This document shows, piece after piece, positions 1 to 9,647 of a stretch of DNA of 64,000 bases. Every line of letters begins with the position of its first letter. Within the stretch, counting starts at the first letter, position 1. Origin of the DNA: Candidatus Mediterraneibacter vanvlietii (lineage in GTDB: Bacteria; Bacillota; Clostridia; Lachnospirales; Lachnospiraceae); contig DXGZ01000127.1 in NCBI GenBank assembly GCA_019113645.1, positions 1 through 64,000 on the forward strand, in the 5' to 3' direction. Under the pieces are notes generated by a model. The model searched no databases, had not been told where the DNA came from, and was given only the letters and a program-made list of their open reading frames with translations. The translations under genes and the position numbers were made by a program.

Positions 1-189
1 TTGAGCGAATGCGAGTTGCTCACCGTCTGTCCCTGTTTTTAGTCCGTCCCCGGAACTCCTTAGTTTCTCTTAGCTCCTGGAGCGGAAGCCGAGCACACTC
101 TCCACCCTTGCAGAATACGTTTTAGAATGCCTCCCTGTTTTCCGAAATATCGTCTCAAAAGTCAGCGGACCTAAGCAACTAAATAGCGG
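1..189. repeat. Copy A (clipped by window edge) of a long inverted-repeat intergenic element
   Basis: gagcgaatgcgagttgctcaccgtctgtccctgtttttagtccgt.cccggaact matches copy B (~21750-21815) and copy C (~54820-54875); right arm only is in the window. Confidence 0.85.
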
Positions 190-285
190 AACATTTACTG
201 CGGATTTACAAAAAGAACTGGATTATGCTAAGATAAACAGGTAAGAAAACCGAGAAGAATACGCCGGGAGGAGGACATCAGAGAT

Positions 286-879
286 ATGAAACTTATGATA
301 GCGTCAGACATACATGGCTCAGCTTTCTACTGTGAGCAGATGCTGGAGGCATACCGGAGAGAGGAAGCGGAGAGACTGCTTCTTCTGGGGGATATTTTAT
401 ATCATGGACCCCGCAATGATCTGCCGGAGGGATACGCTCCGAAGGAGGTGATTGCCATGCTTAATCCGATGAAAGACGAGCTCCTCTGCGTGAGGGGGAA
501 TTGTGATACAGAAGTGGATCAGATGGTACTGCACTTTCCGATTATGGCAGATTACTGCTTCCTTGATCTGTGCGGCGGAAAGGGAACGGAGGCGGCCAGT
601 CTGACCGTGTTCGCCACCCACGGGCACATTTACAATCCGCATCATCTTCCGCCCATGCGGGAGGGAGATATTCTGCTGAACGGGCATACGCATGTTCCTG
701 CCTGCGATGAGATCTGCGGGGAAGGCGGAAAGAAGATTGTATATCTGAACCCGGGCTCGGTTTCGATTCCAAAGGAGGATTCGCCGCACAGCTATATGAT
801 CTGTGAGAATGGAGAGTTCCTGTGGAAGAATATGAAGGGGGAGGAGTACATGACATGGAAGAGAGATTCGCACTTCTGA
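286..879 (+). CDS. YfcE/MJ0936-type metallophosphoesterase
   Basis: MIASDIHGS, LLLGDILYHGP, VRGNCD, FATHGH, NGHTHVP, LNPGSVSIPK motifs. Confidence 0.9.
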   Translation: MKLMIASDIHGSAFYCEQMLEAYRREEAERLLLLGDILYHGPRNDLPEGYAPKEVIAMLNPMKDELLCVRGNCDTEVDQMVLHFPIMADYCFLDLCGGKGTEAASLTVFATHGHIYNPHHLPPMREGDILLNGHTHVPACDEICGEGGKKIVYLNPGSVSIPKEDSPHSYMICENGEFLWKNMKGEEYMTWKRDSHF

Positions 880-1823
880 TTGATGCGGACAATGTGTCGG
901 CAAAATATATTCAGCCGATTCTGGATGAGCTGTCCAAGTATGGAAATGTGACCTACAAAAGGATTTACGGAGACTGGACGAAAACAAACAACGCGAGCTG
1001 GAAGGAGGAACTGCTGCAGAATTCAATCACACCGATCCAGCAGTTCAGTTATACTCATGGCAAGAATGCCACGGATTCGGCCATGATTATTGATGCTATG
1101 GATATGCTCTATACAAGTGAGCTGGAGGGATTCTGTCTCGTATCCAGCGACAGTGATTTTACCAGACTTGCCAGCCGTCTGCGGGAAAGCGGAAAGACTG
1201 TGATCGGTATGGGAGAGGACAAGACCCCGCTGCCGTTTAGAAAGGCATGTGATATTTTTACAGAACTTGAGCTTCTTCTGGAAGACAGCACTATGGGCAA
1301 GGTTGACCGGGAGGAGAAAACTCCGGGGCATCACACGCATGGAAGGGAACAGAAAAAGAGCAATGCCGTGTCAAAAGAACAGATTGAAGAGGCGGTTGTC
1401 AAGATCATCACCGAGAATCAGAACGACGACCGGGAGACCGGACTTGGTGAAGTGGGAAGCCGTCTGGTCAAACTGTATCCGGACTTTGATGTGCGGCGGT
1501 ACGGCTACAGTCTGCTCTCGAAATTCCTGGAGACGCTTCCGAAACTGAAGCTGATTCAGGAGGGAACGAAAGTATCCGTAACCCTCTATGAAGATAAGAG
1601 CAGGAAAGAAAGACTGGAAGAATATATTCAGCAGCAGATTCAGAGCAGCGGACGGTATGGGATTGCGCTGAGCTCGCTGGGCAACCGGATCCGGATGCGG
1701 TTCGGCGATTTCAAAGTGAGGGACTACGGGTTCTCTCAGTTTAAGCAGTATATACAGAGCTTCCCGGATGTGGAGGTAATCGATGACGGAGAGCGTACGA
1801 GAGCGGTATATGTAAAAGAATGA
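855..1823 (+). CDS. NYN-domain (PIN-like) protein with two C-terminal OST-HTH/LOTUS-type domains
   Basis: FALLIDADNVSAKY, KNATDSAMIIDAMD, VSSDSDFTRLA NYN motifs; two ~65 aa repeats containing VRRYGYSLLSKFLE and VRDYGFSQFKQYIQ. ATG at 855 overlaps the upstream gene. Confidence 0.85.
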   Translation: MEERFALLIDADNVSAKYIQPILDELSKYGNVTYKRIYGDWTKTNNASWKEELLQNSITPIQQFSYTHGKNATDSAMIIDAMDMLYTSELEGFCLVSSDSDFTRLASRLRESGKTVIGMGEDKTPLPFRKACDIFTELELLLEDSTMGKVDREEKTPGHHTHGREQKKSNAVSKEQIEEAVVKIITENQNDDRETGLGEVGSRLVKLYPDFDVRRYGYSLLSKFLETLPKLKLIQEGTKVSVTLYEDKSRKERLEEYIQQQIQSSGRYGIALSSLGNRIRMRFGDFKVRDYGFSQFKQYIQSFPDVEVIDDGERTRAVYVKE

Positions 1824-1827
1824 TCAT

Positions 1828-1912
1828 AGAACACAGGCAGAGGCAGCGACCGGAGGATGCGGACTCCTTTATGGAGAAAACGTCTGACGGCCGCTGCCTC
1901 TGTCTGTGTTCT
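1828..1912. terminator. Long intergenic hairpin (about 25 bp near-perfect stem)
   Basis: AGAACACAGgCAGAGGCAGCGaCCG ... CGGcCGCTGCCTCTGtCTGTGTTCT. Confidence 0.6.
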
Positions 1913-2005
1913 GCGCGGAATCTGCGGCTTCGGGCAGTGTGAAGGCTGACAGAAGTGTAATTTTTAACGAAAGAAATTCCTCTTTTTGAAAAATATTTGT
2001 AAATT

Positions 2006-2042
2006 CATGTGTCTTGTCACATGTAAATGTCAGTGGTATACT
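2006..2042 (+). promoter_or_regulatory. Putative nadABC promoter overlapped by a NiaR-type operator
   Basis: CATGTG-TCTTGT-CACATG palindrome (2006-2023); -35 TTGTCA (2014-2019), 17 bp spacer, -10 TATACT (2037-2042). Confidence 0.65.
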
Positions 2043-2149
2043 ATGCGGGAGAAATAAAGCGGAGGATACATGGCGCAGATACAGGGTGCCGCGCGGCGGG
2101 ACGAAACGAATGTGTCATCCGGAAAACGGAATGAAAAAGGGGTATCTAT

Positions 2150-3055
2150 ATGACAGTCAGAGAAGAGATTGAGCAGCTGAAAAAAGAGAAGAACGCGGTG
2201 ATTCTGGCACACTATTACGTGAGACCGGAGGTGCAGGAGCTTGCGGATTACATCGGGGATTCTTTCTACCTGAGTAAAGTGGCGGTAGGACTGAAAGAGC
2301 AGACGATTGTTTTCTGCGGTGTATCGTTTATGGGAGAGAGCGCCAAGATCCTGAATCCGGAGAAGACGGTTCTCATGCCGGACGCGCATGCGGACTGCGC
2401 CATGGCGCATATGGCGGATGAGGAGACGATCAGGGAAATGCGGGAGAAGTATGAGGATCTGGCGGTTGTCTGTTACATTAACTCAACGGCGGAGCTGAAG
2501 CGCTGTTCAGATGTATGTGTGACATCGGCAAATGCGGTGAAGATCGTAAAGGCGCTTCCGAATAAAAACATTTTCTTTATACCGGACCGCAATCTGGCGC
2601 ATTATATCGCTGAGCTTGCGCCTGAGAAGCATTTTGTATACAACAGGGGATACTGTCCGGTTCATCAGCAGATGCGTCTGGAAGAGATCAGAAAAGCGAA
2701 AGAAGACCATCCGGAAGCGCTTGTGCTGACACATCCGGAGTGTCCGGGGGAAGTGCTGGAGCTGTCGGATTATATTGGAAGCACATCCGGAATTATAGAA
2801 TACGCGCAGAAAAGCAATGCTTCTGAATTCATAATCTGTACGGAAAACGGTGTGCGGTATGAACTTGAGAAACGATGTCCTGATAAGAAATTTTATTTTA
2901 CAGAGACAGAACCTGTCTGCGAGGATATGAAGACGATTACTCCGGAGAAGATTCTTCATGTCCTTCGTACCGGGGAAAATGAGGTACAGCTGAATGAGAC
3001 GGCGCGCGCAGAGGCGGAAGAGCCGCTGAAGAAAATGCTTGAGCTGGCGCGGTAG
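2150..3055 (+). CDS. nadA: Quinolinate synthase
   Basis: NAVILAHYYVRPEVQELADYIGDS, VVCYINSTAELK, HPECPGEV. Confidence 0.97.
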   Translation: MTVREEIEQLKKEKNAVILAHYYVRPEVQELADYIGDSFYLSKVAVGLKEQTIVFCGVSFMGESAKILNPEKTVLMPDAHADCAMAHMADEETIREMREKYEDLAVVCYINSTAELKRCSDVCVTSANAVKIVKALPNKNIFFIPDRNLAHYIAELAPEKHFVYNRGYCPVHQQMRLEEIRKAKEDHPEALVLTHPECPGEVLELSDYIGSTSGIIEYAQKSNASEFIICTENGVRYELEKRCPDKKFYFTETEPVCEDMKTITPEKILHVLRTGENEVQLNETARAEAEEPLKKMLELAR

Positions 3056-3077
3056 GGAAAGACAAAACAAGAGAGGG

Positions 3078-4340
3078 ATGGAACAGATGGACATGTATGC
3101 TGACACAGTGATTGTAGGGACAGGAGTATCAGGGCTGTTTTCCGCGCTGAATCTTCCGCGGGACAGGAAAATCATTATGATTACAAAATCAGACGTGGAA
3201 AGCAGCGATTCATTTCTGGCTCAGGGCGGTATCTGCGTTCTCAGAGATGAAGCGGATTATGAGAGTTATTTTGAGGATACGATGCACGCGGGACATTATG
3301 AGAACAGGAAGGAATCCGTGGATATCATGATACGGAGTTCCAGGGAGATCATTCAGGATCTGATCGGGTATGGCGTGAAGTTTGAACACCGCGGCGGCAG
3401 CAGTGAAGAGATGCGGAAAACAGGTGAGAATTCAGATTTCTTGGACGGATACGCGTTTACCAGGGAGGGAGCGCACTCCAGACCCCGAATCCTTTTTCAT
3501 GAGGATGTAACAGGAAAAGAGATCACCAGCAAACTGCTGGCGCAGGTGAAAAAGCTTGAGAATGTGAAAATTCTGGAGTATACTGCCATGACGGATATTG
3601 TGGAAGGAGAATCCGGCTGCGCGGGAATTCAGGTGAAAGACAAAGCCGGGAAGGAATTTTTCATCTACGCGGACGATACGATTCTGGCAAGCGGCGGGAT
3701 CGGAGGACTCTATAAGCACTCCACCAATTTTCCTCATCTTACAGGAGATGCGCTGGAAGTGGCGAAAAAGCACGGTATCCGTCTGGAACATCTGGATTAT
3801 GTACAGATTCATCCGACGACGCTGTACTCAAAGAAGCCGGGGAGGAGATTCCTGATTTCCGAATCCGTCCGCGGAGAGGGCGCGGTTCTTCTGAATAAGG
3901 ATGGAGAACGGTTTGTGGATGAACTTCAGCCCAGAGATGTAGTGACTCAGGCAATCCGGGAACAGATGAAGAAGGACGGTACGGATCACGTGTGGCTGTC
4001 CATGGAGAAAATCGACAAAGAGACCATACTGAACCATTTCCCCAATATTTACCATCATTGTCTGGGAGAGGGATATGATGTGACGAAGGAGCCGATCCCG
4101 GTTGTTCCGGCCCAGCATTATTTTATGGGCGGAATCTGGGTGGACAGGGACAGCCATACTTCCATGGCGCACCTGTACGCGGCAGGAGAGACAAGCTGCA
4201 ACGGCGTGCACGGCGCGAACCGTCTGGCAAGCAACTCGCTGCTGGAAAGCCTTGTATTTGCAAAGCGGGCCGCAAAGAAGATCGCGGCGGGAGAGCAGAA
4301 TGAGGATGAGGGGGCGGAAGCCTCCGAGCAGACGGCATAG
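3078..4340 (+). CDS. nadB: L-aspartate oxidase (short form)
   Basis: FAD-binding VIVGTGVSGLFSALNL, SDSFLAQGGI, QIHPTTLY, AGETSCNGVHGANRLASNSLLE. Confidence 0.94.
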   Translation: MEQMDMYADTVIVGTGVSGLFSALNLPRDRKIIMITKSDVESSDSFLAQGGICVLRDEADYESYFEDTMHAGHYENRKESVDIMIRSSREIIQDLIGYGVKFEHRGGSSEEMRKTGENSDFLDGYAFTREGAHSRPRILFHEDVTGKEITSKLLAQVKKLENVKILEYTAMTDIVEGESGCAGIQVKDKAGKEFFIYADDTILASGGIGGLYKHSTNFPHLTGDALEVAKKHGIRLEHLDYVQIHPTTLYSKKPGRRFLISESVRGEGAVLLNKDGERFVDELQPRDVVTQAIREQMKKDGTDHVWLSMEKIDKETILNHFPNIYHHCLGEGYDVTKEPIPVVPAQHYFMGGIWVDRDSHTSMAHLYAAGETSCNGVHGANRLASNSLLESLVFAKRAAKKIAAGEQNEDEGAEASEQTA

Positions 4341-4421
4341 GAAGCTGCACAGGAGCGGACAGAACAGGAACGGAAAAATAACAGATAGAAACAGAAAAAA
4401 CAGGAAGAGAGGATAACCGAT

Positions 4422-5276
4422 ATGAATAAGATAACGATGACACTTCAGGCAGATCATCTGATACTGGAGGCGTTGAAAGAAGATATATCCAGCGAGGATG
4501 TAAGCACAAATGCCGTGATGAAAGAGGCGGTTCCGGGAGAAGTCGATCTGATCTGCAAGCAGGACGGAATCATTGCGGGGCTGGATGTGTTCCGCAGAGT
4601 GTTTGAACTTCTTGATCCGGAGACAGAAGCGGAATTTTACTGTAAGGACGGGGATCAGGTGACAGCAGGAGAGCTTATGGGAAAAGTAAAAGGAGATATC
4701 CGGGTTCTTTTATCCGGCGAGCGTGTTGCCCTGAATTATCTCCAGAGGATGAGCGGTATTGCCACATATACACATTCTGTAGCGCGGCTGCTGGAAGGCA
4801 GCGGGACAAAGCTGCTGGATACGAGAAAGACAACGCCGAATATGCGGATTTTTGAAAAGTACGCGGTTCGTGTGGGCGGCGGATACAATCACAGATATAA
4901 CCTGTCGGACGGCGTGCTGTTAAAGGACAACCATATCGGCGCGGCGGGCAGCGTGACAGAAGCGGTGCGGATGGCAAGGGAATACGCGCCGTTCGTGCGG
5001 AAGATTGAAATCGAGGTGGAAAATCTGGATATGGTGAAGGAGGCTGTGGAAGCCGGCGCGGATATCATTATGCTGGACAATATGTCACCGGAGGATATGA
5101 AGGAAGCTGTGCGGATCATTGACGGGAGAGCAGAGACCGAGTGCTCCGGAAATGTGACAAAGGAGAACATCGCGCGCCTCACGGAGATCGGAGTGGACTA
5201 TATTTCAAGCGGAGCGCTGACACATTCTGCATCTATACTTGACATTTCGATGAAAAACCTTCATGCTGTAGAGTGA
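4422..5276 (+). CDS. nadC: Nicotinate-nucleotide pyrophosphorylase (carboxylating)
   Basis: LDTRKTTPNMRIFEKYAVRVGGGYNHRYNLSDGVLLKDNHI. Confidence 0.97.
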   Translation: MNKITMTLQADHLILEALKEDISSEDVSTNAVMKEAVPGEVDLICKQDGIIAGLDVFRRVFELLDPETEAEFYCKDGDQVTAGELMGKVKGDIRVLLSGERVALNYLQRMSGIATYTHSVARLLEGSGTKLLDTRKTTPNMRIFEKYAVRVGGGYNHRYNLSDGVLLKDNHIGAAGSVTEAVRMAREYAPFVRKIEIEVENLDMVKEAVEAGADIIMLDNMSPEDMKEAVRIIDGRAETECSGNVTKENIARLTEIGVDYISSGALTHSASILDISMKNLHAVE

Positions 5277-5288
5277 GGAGGCGACTGG

Positions 5289-5825
5289 ATGACTGGTTCA
5301 GACAGAAGAGACGCGATTGTAAAGAAGATTAAGAGCAGCAGTGTTCCCGTTCCGGGCAAACAGCTGGCGGCATCGTATGACGTGAGCCGGCAGGTGATTG
5401 TTCAGGATATTGCGCTGATCCGCGCGGCGGGATACAATATTATATCTACAAACAGAGGATATATTATAAATGATGCTGCCGTAACGGCGCGCAGAACATT
5501 TATGGTGCGCCATACGGATGAGCAGCTGGAAGAAGAGCTCAACGCAATTGTTGACCTGGGCGGAACAGTCTGCAATGTGATCGTGGATCATGCGGTTTAC
5601 GGAAAGCTGGAAGCGGAGCTTAACATTACCTCAAGGAGAAAAGTAAGCGAGTTTATCGGGGGAATCAAAAGCGGCAAATCCAGCCCGTTAAAAAACATTA
5701 CATCCGACTATCATTATCATGTCGTAGAAGCGGACAGTGAGGAAACGCTGGACATGATCGGGGATGTGCTGAGAAAAAAGGGGTTTCTTGTAGAAAACCC
5801 GGACAGCCGGCAGCCTGCTCAATAA
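5289..5825 (+). CDS. niaR: HTH + 3H-domain transcriptional repressor, NiaR/YrxA family
   Basis: HTH (LAASYDVSRQVIVQDIALIRAAG) plus 3H domain (HTDEQLEEELN.IVDLGG, VDHAVYG, HYHVVEA); downstream of nadABC. Confidence 0.88.
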   Translation: MTGSDRRDAIVKKIKSSSVPVPGKQLAASYDVSRQVIVQDIALIRAAGYNIISTNRGYIINDAAVTARRTFMVRHTDEQLEEELNAIVDLGGTVCNVIVDHAVYGKLEAELNITSRRKVSEFIGGIKSGKSSPLKNITSDYHYHVVEADSEETLDMIGDVLRKKGFLVENPDSRQPAQ

Positions 5826-5843
5826 ATAACGAATGGAGCTGCA

Positions 5844-7010
5844 ATGGAAGAAATATCGAAACTTCTCGTTGAAGTATTGAATAAAAAGTTTATCCGCGCG
5901 GTTGTGAGCGGCCCGCGGACGAAAGAAGGAATTATAAAGATAAAGATACGACCGCTGGAGATGAAGGGGGAGCTTTGTTTCCAGCTTGAGTCATTTACAG
6001 GGACACAGGCGTTCCATGAGAATCTGGACGCGGAAGGCACCCGGGAAAAACTGCTGGAATATATGAAAGATTTCCGGCAGATGCAGATTGACACGACAGA
6101 AGAATCGTGTTCCGTACTGGTGAGTAAAAAGGGAAAAGCGACAGTGAAGAGAAAGAAGCGAAAAACAAAAGTGCCGGAGGCGGACCGCACCCATAACCGT
6201 ACGAAACACTATATCCTGGAAGAAGGGCGTCCCGTACCGTTTCTGCAGGACCTTGGCGTGATGACAGAGGAGGGGAAGATTGTCCGGACGAAGACGGACA
6301 AGTTCCGGCAGATTAACCGTTTCCTTGAGTTTATCGAAGATATTCTGCCGGAGCTGGATAAAGACCGGGAGCTTACGATTCTTGATTTCGGCTGCGGAAA
6401 ATCTTACCTTACATTTGCCATGTATTATTATCTGCATGAAATGCAGGGATATGACATACGGATTATCGGGCTGGATCTGAAAGAAGATGTGATCCGCCAC
6501 TGCGGAAAACTGGCAGAAAAGTACGGATATACGAAGCTGAAGTTTCTGGTCGGGGATATTGCGGATTATGAGGGCGCGGATCAGGTGGACATGGTGGTCA
6601 CGCTCCATGCCTGCGATACGGCTACAGATTACGCGCTGGCAAAGGCGGCAGGATGGAACGCGAAGGTGATTCTATCTGTTCCGTGCTGTCAGCACGAGCT
6701 GAACGCATCGATGCATCGGGCGGACTGTCTGGCGCCGGTCATGGATTACGGGCTCCTGAAAGAGCGTTTCGCAGCGCTTGTGACAGACGGTCTGCGGGCA
6801 AAGTATCCGGAGAGAGAGGGATATGAGACTCAGGTGCTGGAATTCATCGATATGGAACATACACCGAAGAATATCCTCCTGCGGGCGGTCAGGAAAAATA
6901 AGGGGAATCAGAAGGCAGCGGAAGAGATCAGAAAATGTGAAGAATTTCTGCAGGCGGTGCCGACGCTGGGCAGACTGCTTGCGGACAAAGGGGAGAATCG
7001 CACAGAATGA
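5844..7010 (+). CDS. Class I SAM-dependent methyltransferase-like protein
   Basis: LTILDFGCGKSYLTFAMYYYL, VTLHACDTATDYALA, SVPCCQHELN. Confidence 0.8.
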   Translation: MEEISKLLVEVLNKKFIRAVVSGPRTKEGIIKIKIRPLEMKGELCFQLESFTGTQAFHENLDAEGTREKLLEYMKDFRQMQIDTTEESCSVLVSKKGKATVKRKKRKTKVPEADRTHNRTKHYILEEGRPVPFLQDLGVMTEEGKIVRTKTDKFRQINRFLEFIEDILPELDKDRELTILDFGCGKSYLTFAMYYYLHEMQGYDIRIIGLDLKEDVIRHCGKLAEKYGYTKLKFLVGDIADYEGADQVDMVVTLHACDTATDYALAKAAGWNAKVILSVPCCQHELNASMHRADCLAPVMDYGLLKERFAALVTDGLRAKYPEREGYETQVLEFIDMEHTPKNILLRAVRKNKGNQKAAEEIRKCEEFLQAVPTLGRLLADKGENRTE

Positions 7011-9451
7011 AAAGACGAATCATCAAAGCGGGCGTGCTGATCCTGATTTTTGTGGCGGCGCTTGTGATCAGCAGTCTTGTAATCAACAGGGGAACGGACG
7101 ACGAGATCGTGGATATGGGGGCGCCGACCCTGCCAAGAATCTCGTTTATGGTCAATGAAAATGAAGTAAACAATTTGTTCGGATATGTGGATGAAATGGA
7201 TATCACTGCCATGCGCGATACGATCATTCCTCTGCAGACAGATGGGACGCTCGTTATGAATTTGGAGACGGACGGCAGCCAGGTGAGCGGTATCCGGTAT
7301 GAAGTGTATTCTCTGGACGGCAGTGAGACTTACAAAGAAGGGGAAGCAGAACTTCCGGAAGAGGGATCTTCGGTACAGCTTCAGCTTGGGAACATTCTTT
7401 CAGATGACGCGCAGGAGGCGGTGCTGAAGGTGATCCTTACCATAGAAGACGGCGATGAGATCAGCTATTATACCCGCATTGTGCGGCCGGATGAGGTGTC
7501 AACATCGGAATGTCTATCGTTTGCGCAGGATTTCCATACGAAAGCACTGAACGGCGAGGCATCGGAGGAACTCAGCGCCTATCTGGAACCGGGCGAGGAG
7601 AGTGATAACACCACTTATCAGACGGTAAATATACATTCTGATATCACGCATATCCAGTGGGGAGAATTGAATCCGGAAGTGATGGGGGACGTGGAGTGGA
7701 GTATCAAGGAGAGTAATACGGTGTACACGTCCATCCTGGCGAAATATCAGGTGTCATGCACAGATGAAAACGGGGAAGCGTCAATTTATAACATTAAGGA
7801 ATTCTTCCGTGTACGCTATGTAGAAGGGACGATTTATCTGCTGGATTACAACAGGGATATGGAACGGCTCTTCCAGGGGACGGCGCAGGAATTCGATGAG
7901 GACGGCATCCTCTTCGGGATTGCTTCCGATGACATACAGTATACTGCCAACAGCGACGGCACAGTGGCAGCCTTCGTGCAGGAGAGAGAACTCTGGCTTT
8001 ACAACGGGGCAGGTGGAGAACTGACGAAAGTGTTCAGTTTCGCGGACCAGGAAGGTCAGGATGTGCGGAGCAGGAATGACCAGCACGCGGTCCGTATCAT
8101 CAGCATGGATGAGGACGGTAATCTTGCGTTTGCTGTCTACGGATATATGAACCGGGGCTTCCATGAGGGCGAAGTCGGTGTGGGAATCTATTATTTTGAC
8201 GTTGAGAGCAGTCTGGTGGAAGAAAAGGCGTTCATACCGAGCAGCAAATCATTTGCCATTGCAGAGGATGAGCTTGGGAAGATGGTGTACTATAACCACA
8301 GCCAGTCCATGCTCTATGTGCTTGCGGACGGCACGCTCTATCAGATCAATCTGGAAAACGACGAGCAGACTGTGCTTGCCGAGCAGCTGGAGGAAGGTCA
8401 GTACGCGGTGTCGGATGACGGGCATCTGATGGCGTACCAGACAAGCGGAACGATTGACACGGCTGCTCAGATACAGGTGATGGATCTGAGCAGCGGGGAT
8501 TCCTATACAGTGGATGCTTCAGACGGTGAAGCGGTGCGGCCGCTGGGATTTGTAAACGGTGACTTTATTTTCGGCAAGATTAATCCGGAGGATGCGGGAG
8601 TGACGGTTTCCGGGGAAGAGATCACGCCGATGTATGAGATCGAGATCCGGAATGCGGATAATGAGAAGGAAGCCGGATATTCATTTACAGATCAGAATAT
8701 ATATACCAGGGACATTGTGATAGAGAACAATATGATCACATTTAACAGAGTGGTAAAAGAAGACAGCGGTTATAATGCGGCTTCCCAGGAATATGTGACC
8801 AATAATCTGGAGCGAGGAGAATCCGCTGTGCAGCTGGAATCTTACAGCACGGAACTTCAGGGAGTCCAGCAGAGGCTGACATTTGCAGACGGCATTGACA
8901 ATGCCGGGCTAATACTCACGAAACCAGATCTGGCTGCGTCGAGAGAGCCGCTGACGATCACGCTGGGCGGAAGCGGAAACGAGCAGAAATTCTATGTGTA
9001 CGGCATGGGAGAACTGGTTGGTATCTATGACATGGCAGGAAATGCGGTTCAGCGGGCTGAACAGGTATCCGGCGTTGTGATCTCTTCGGATCAGGCGTAT
9101 GTGTGGGAGAAAGGAAACAGAGATCTCGTCTACTCGACGGATGCGGAGGCATTCTCGAAAGAAGACGGCGAGACATCCCTCGAAGCGTGTGAACGCTATA
9201 TGGAGCAGTACGGAGCTTCGCGAATAGACTTGACCGGATGTACGCTGGACCAGGTGCTCTACGTGATTAACCGGGGCTGTCCGGTGATTGCCATTACGGA
9301 TTCGAATCATGCAGTGCTGCTGACCGGCTACACGCTGACTGATATCACCTATATCGATCCGGATACAGGCGCAGAACATACGGTGGGAATCAACGAGATG
9401 GAAAGCATGGCGGAAGAGAACGGAAATACGTTTATCGGATATATCCGATGA
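7007..9451 (+). CDS. Membrane-anchored extracellular protein, possible C39-like domain at C-terminus
   Basis: N-terminal TM (AGVLILIFVAALVISSLVI); C-term GCPVIAITDSNHAVLLTGYTLTDITYIDPDTG resembles C39-like peptidase fold. Confidence 0.6.
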   Translation: MKRRIIKAGVLILIFVAALVISSLVINRGTDDEIVDMGAPTLPRISFMVNENEVNNLFGYVDEMDITAMRDTIIPLQTDGTLVMNLETDGSQVSGIRYEVYSLDGSETYKEGEAELPEEGSSVQLQLGNILSDDAQEAVLKVILTIEDGDEISYYTRIVRPDEVSTSECLSFAQDFHTKALNGEASEELSAYLEPGEESDNTTYQTVNIHSDITHIQWGELNPEVMGDVEWSIKESNTVYTSILAKYQVSCTDENGEASIYNIKEFFRVRYVEGTIYLLDYNRDMERLFQGTAQEFDEDGILFGIASDDIQYTANSDGTVAAFVQERELWLYNGAGGELTKVFSFADQEGQDVRSRNDQHAVRIISMDEDGNLAFAVYGYMNRGFHEGEVGVGIYYFDVESSLVEEKAFIPSSKSFAIAEDELGKMVYYNHSQSMLYVLADGTLYQINLENDEQTVLAEQLEEGQYAVSDDGHLMAYQTSGTIDTAAQIQVMDLSSGDSYTVDASDGEAVRPLGFVNGDFIFGKINPEDAGVTVSGEEITPMYEIEIRNADNEKEAGYSFTDQNIYTRDIVIENNMITFNRVVKEDSGYNAASQEYVTNNLERGESAVQLESYSTELQGVQQRLTFADGIDNAGLILTKPDLAASREPLTITLGGSGNEQKFYVYGMGELVGIYDMAGNAVQRAEQVSGVVISSDQAYVWEKGNRDLVYSTDAEAFSKEDGETSLEACERYMEQYGASRIDLTGCTLDQVLYVINRGCPVIAITDSNHAVLLTGYTLTDITYIDPDTGAEHTVGINEMESMAEENGNTFIGYIR

Positions 9452-9507
9452 ATCCCGCGATGGTGCAATATAGAACTGAACTGACAGAACTGCGGAACTG
9501 AAAAAAC

Positions 9508-9580
9508 GGCAGGAAAATAAGAAATCGGCAGGCGCTTCGATCGAAATGGTCGAGGCGCCTGCCAATTTTATTTTCCGGTA
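9508..9580. terminator. Bidirectional terminator-like hairpin between convergent genes
   Basis: GGAAAATAAgAAaTcGGCAGGCGC ... GGCGCCTGCCAATTTTATTTTCC. Confidence 0.75.
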
Positions 9581-9647
9581 TTTGCAGTGGCGCGGCCCGG
9601 GCAGGTATGGAACTGCCGCAGGCGTTGAAACCGTGCCTGTATGGAAA

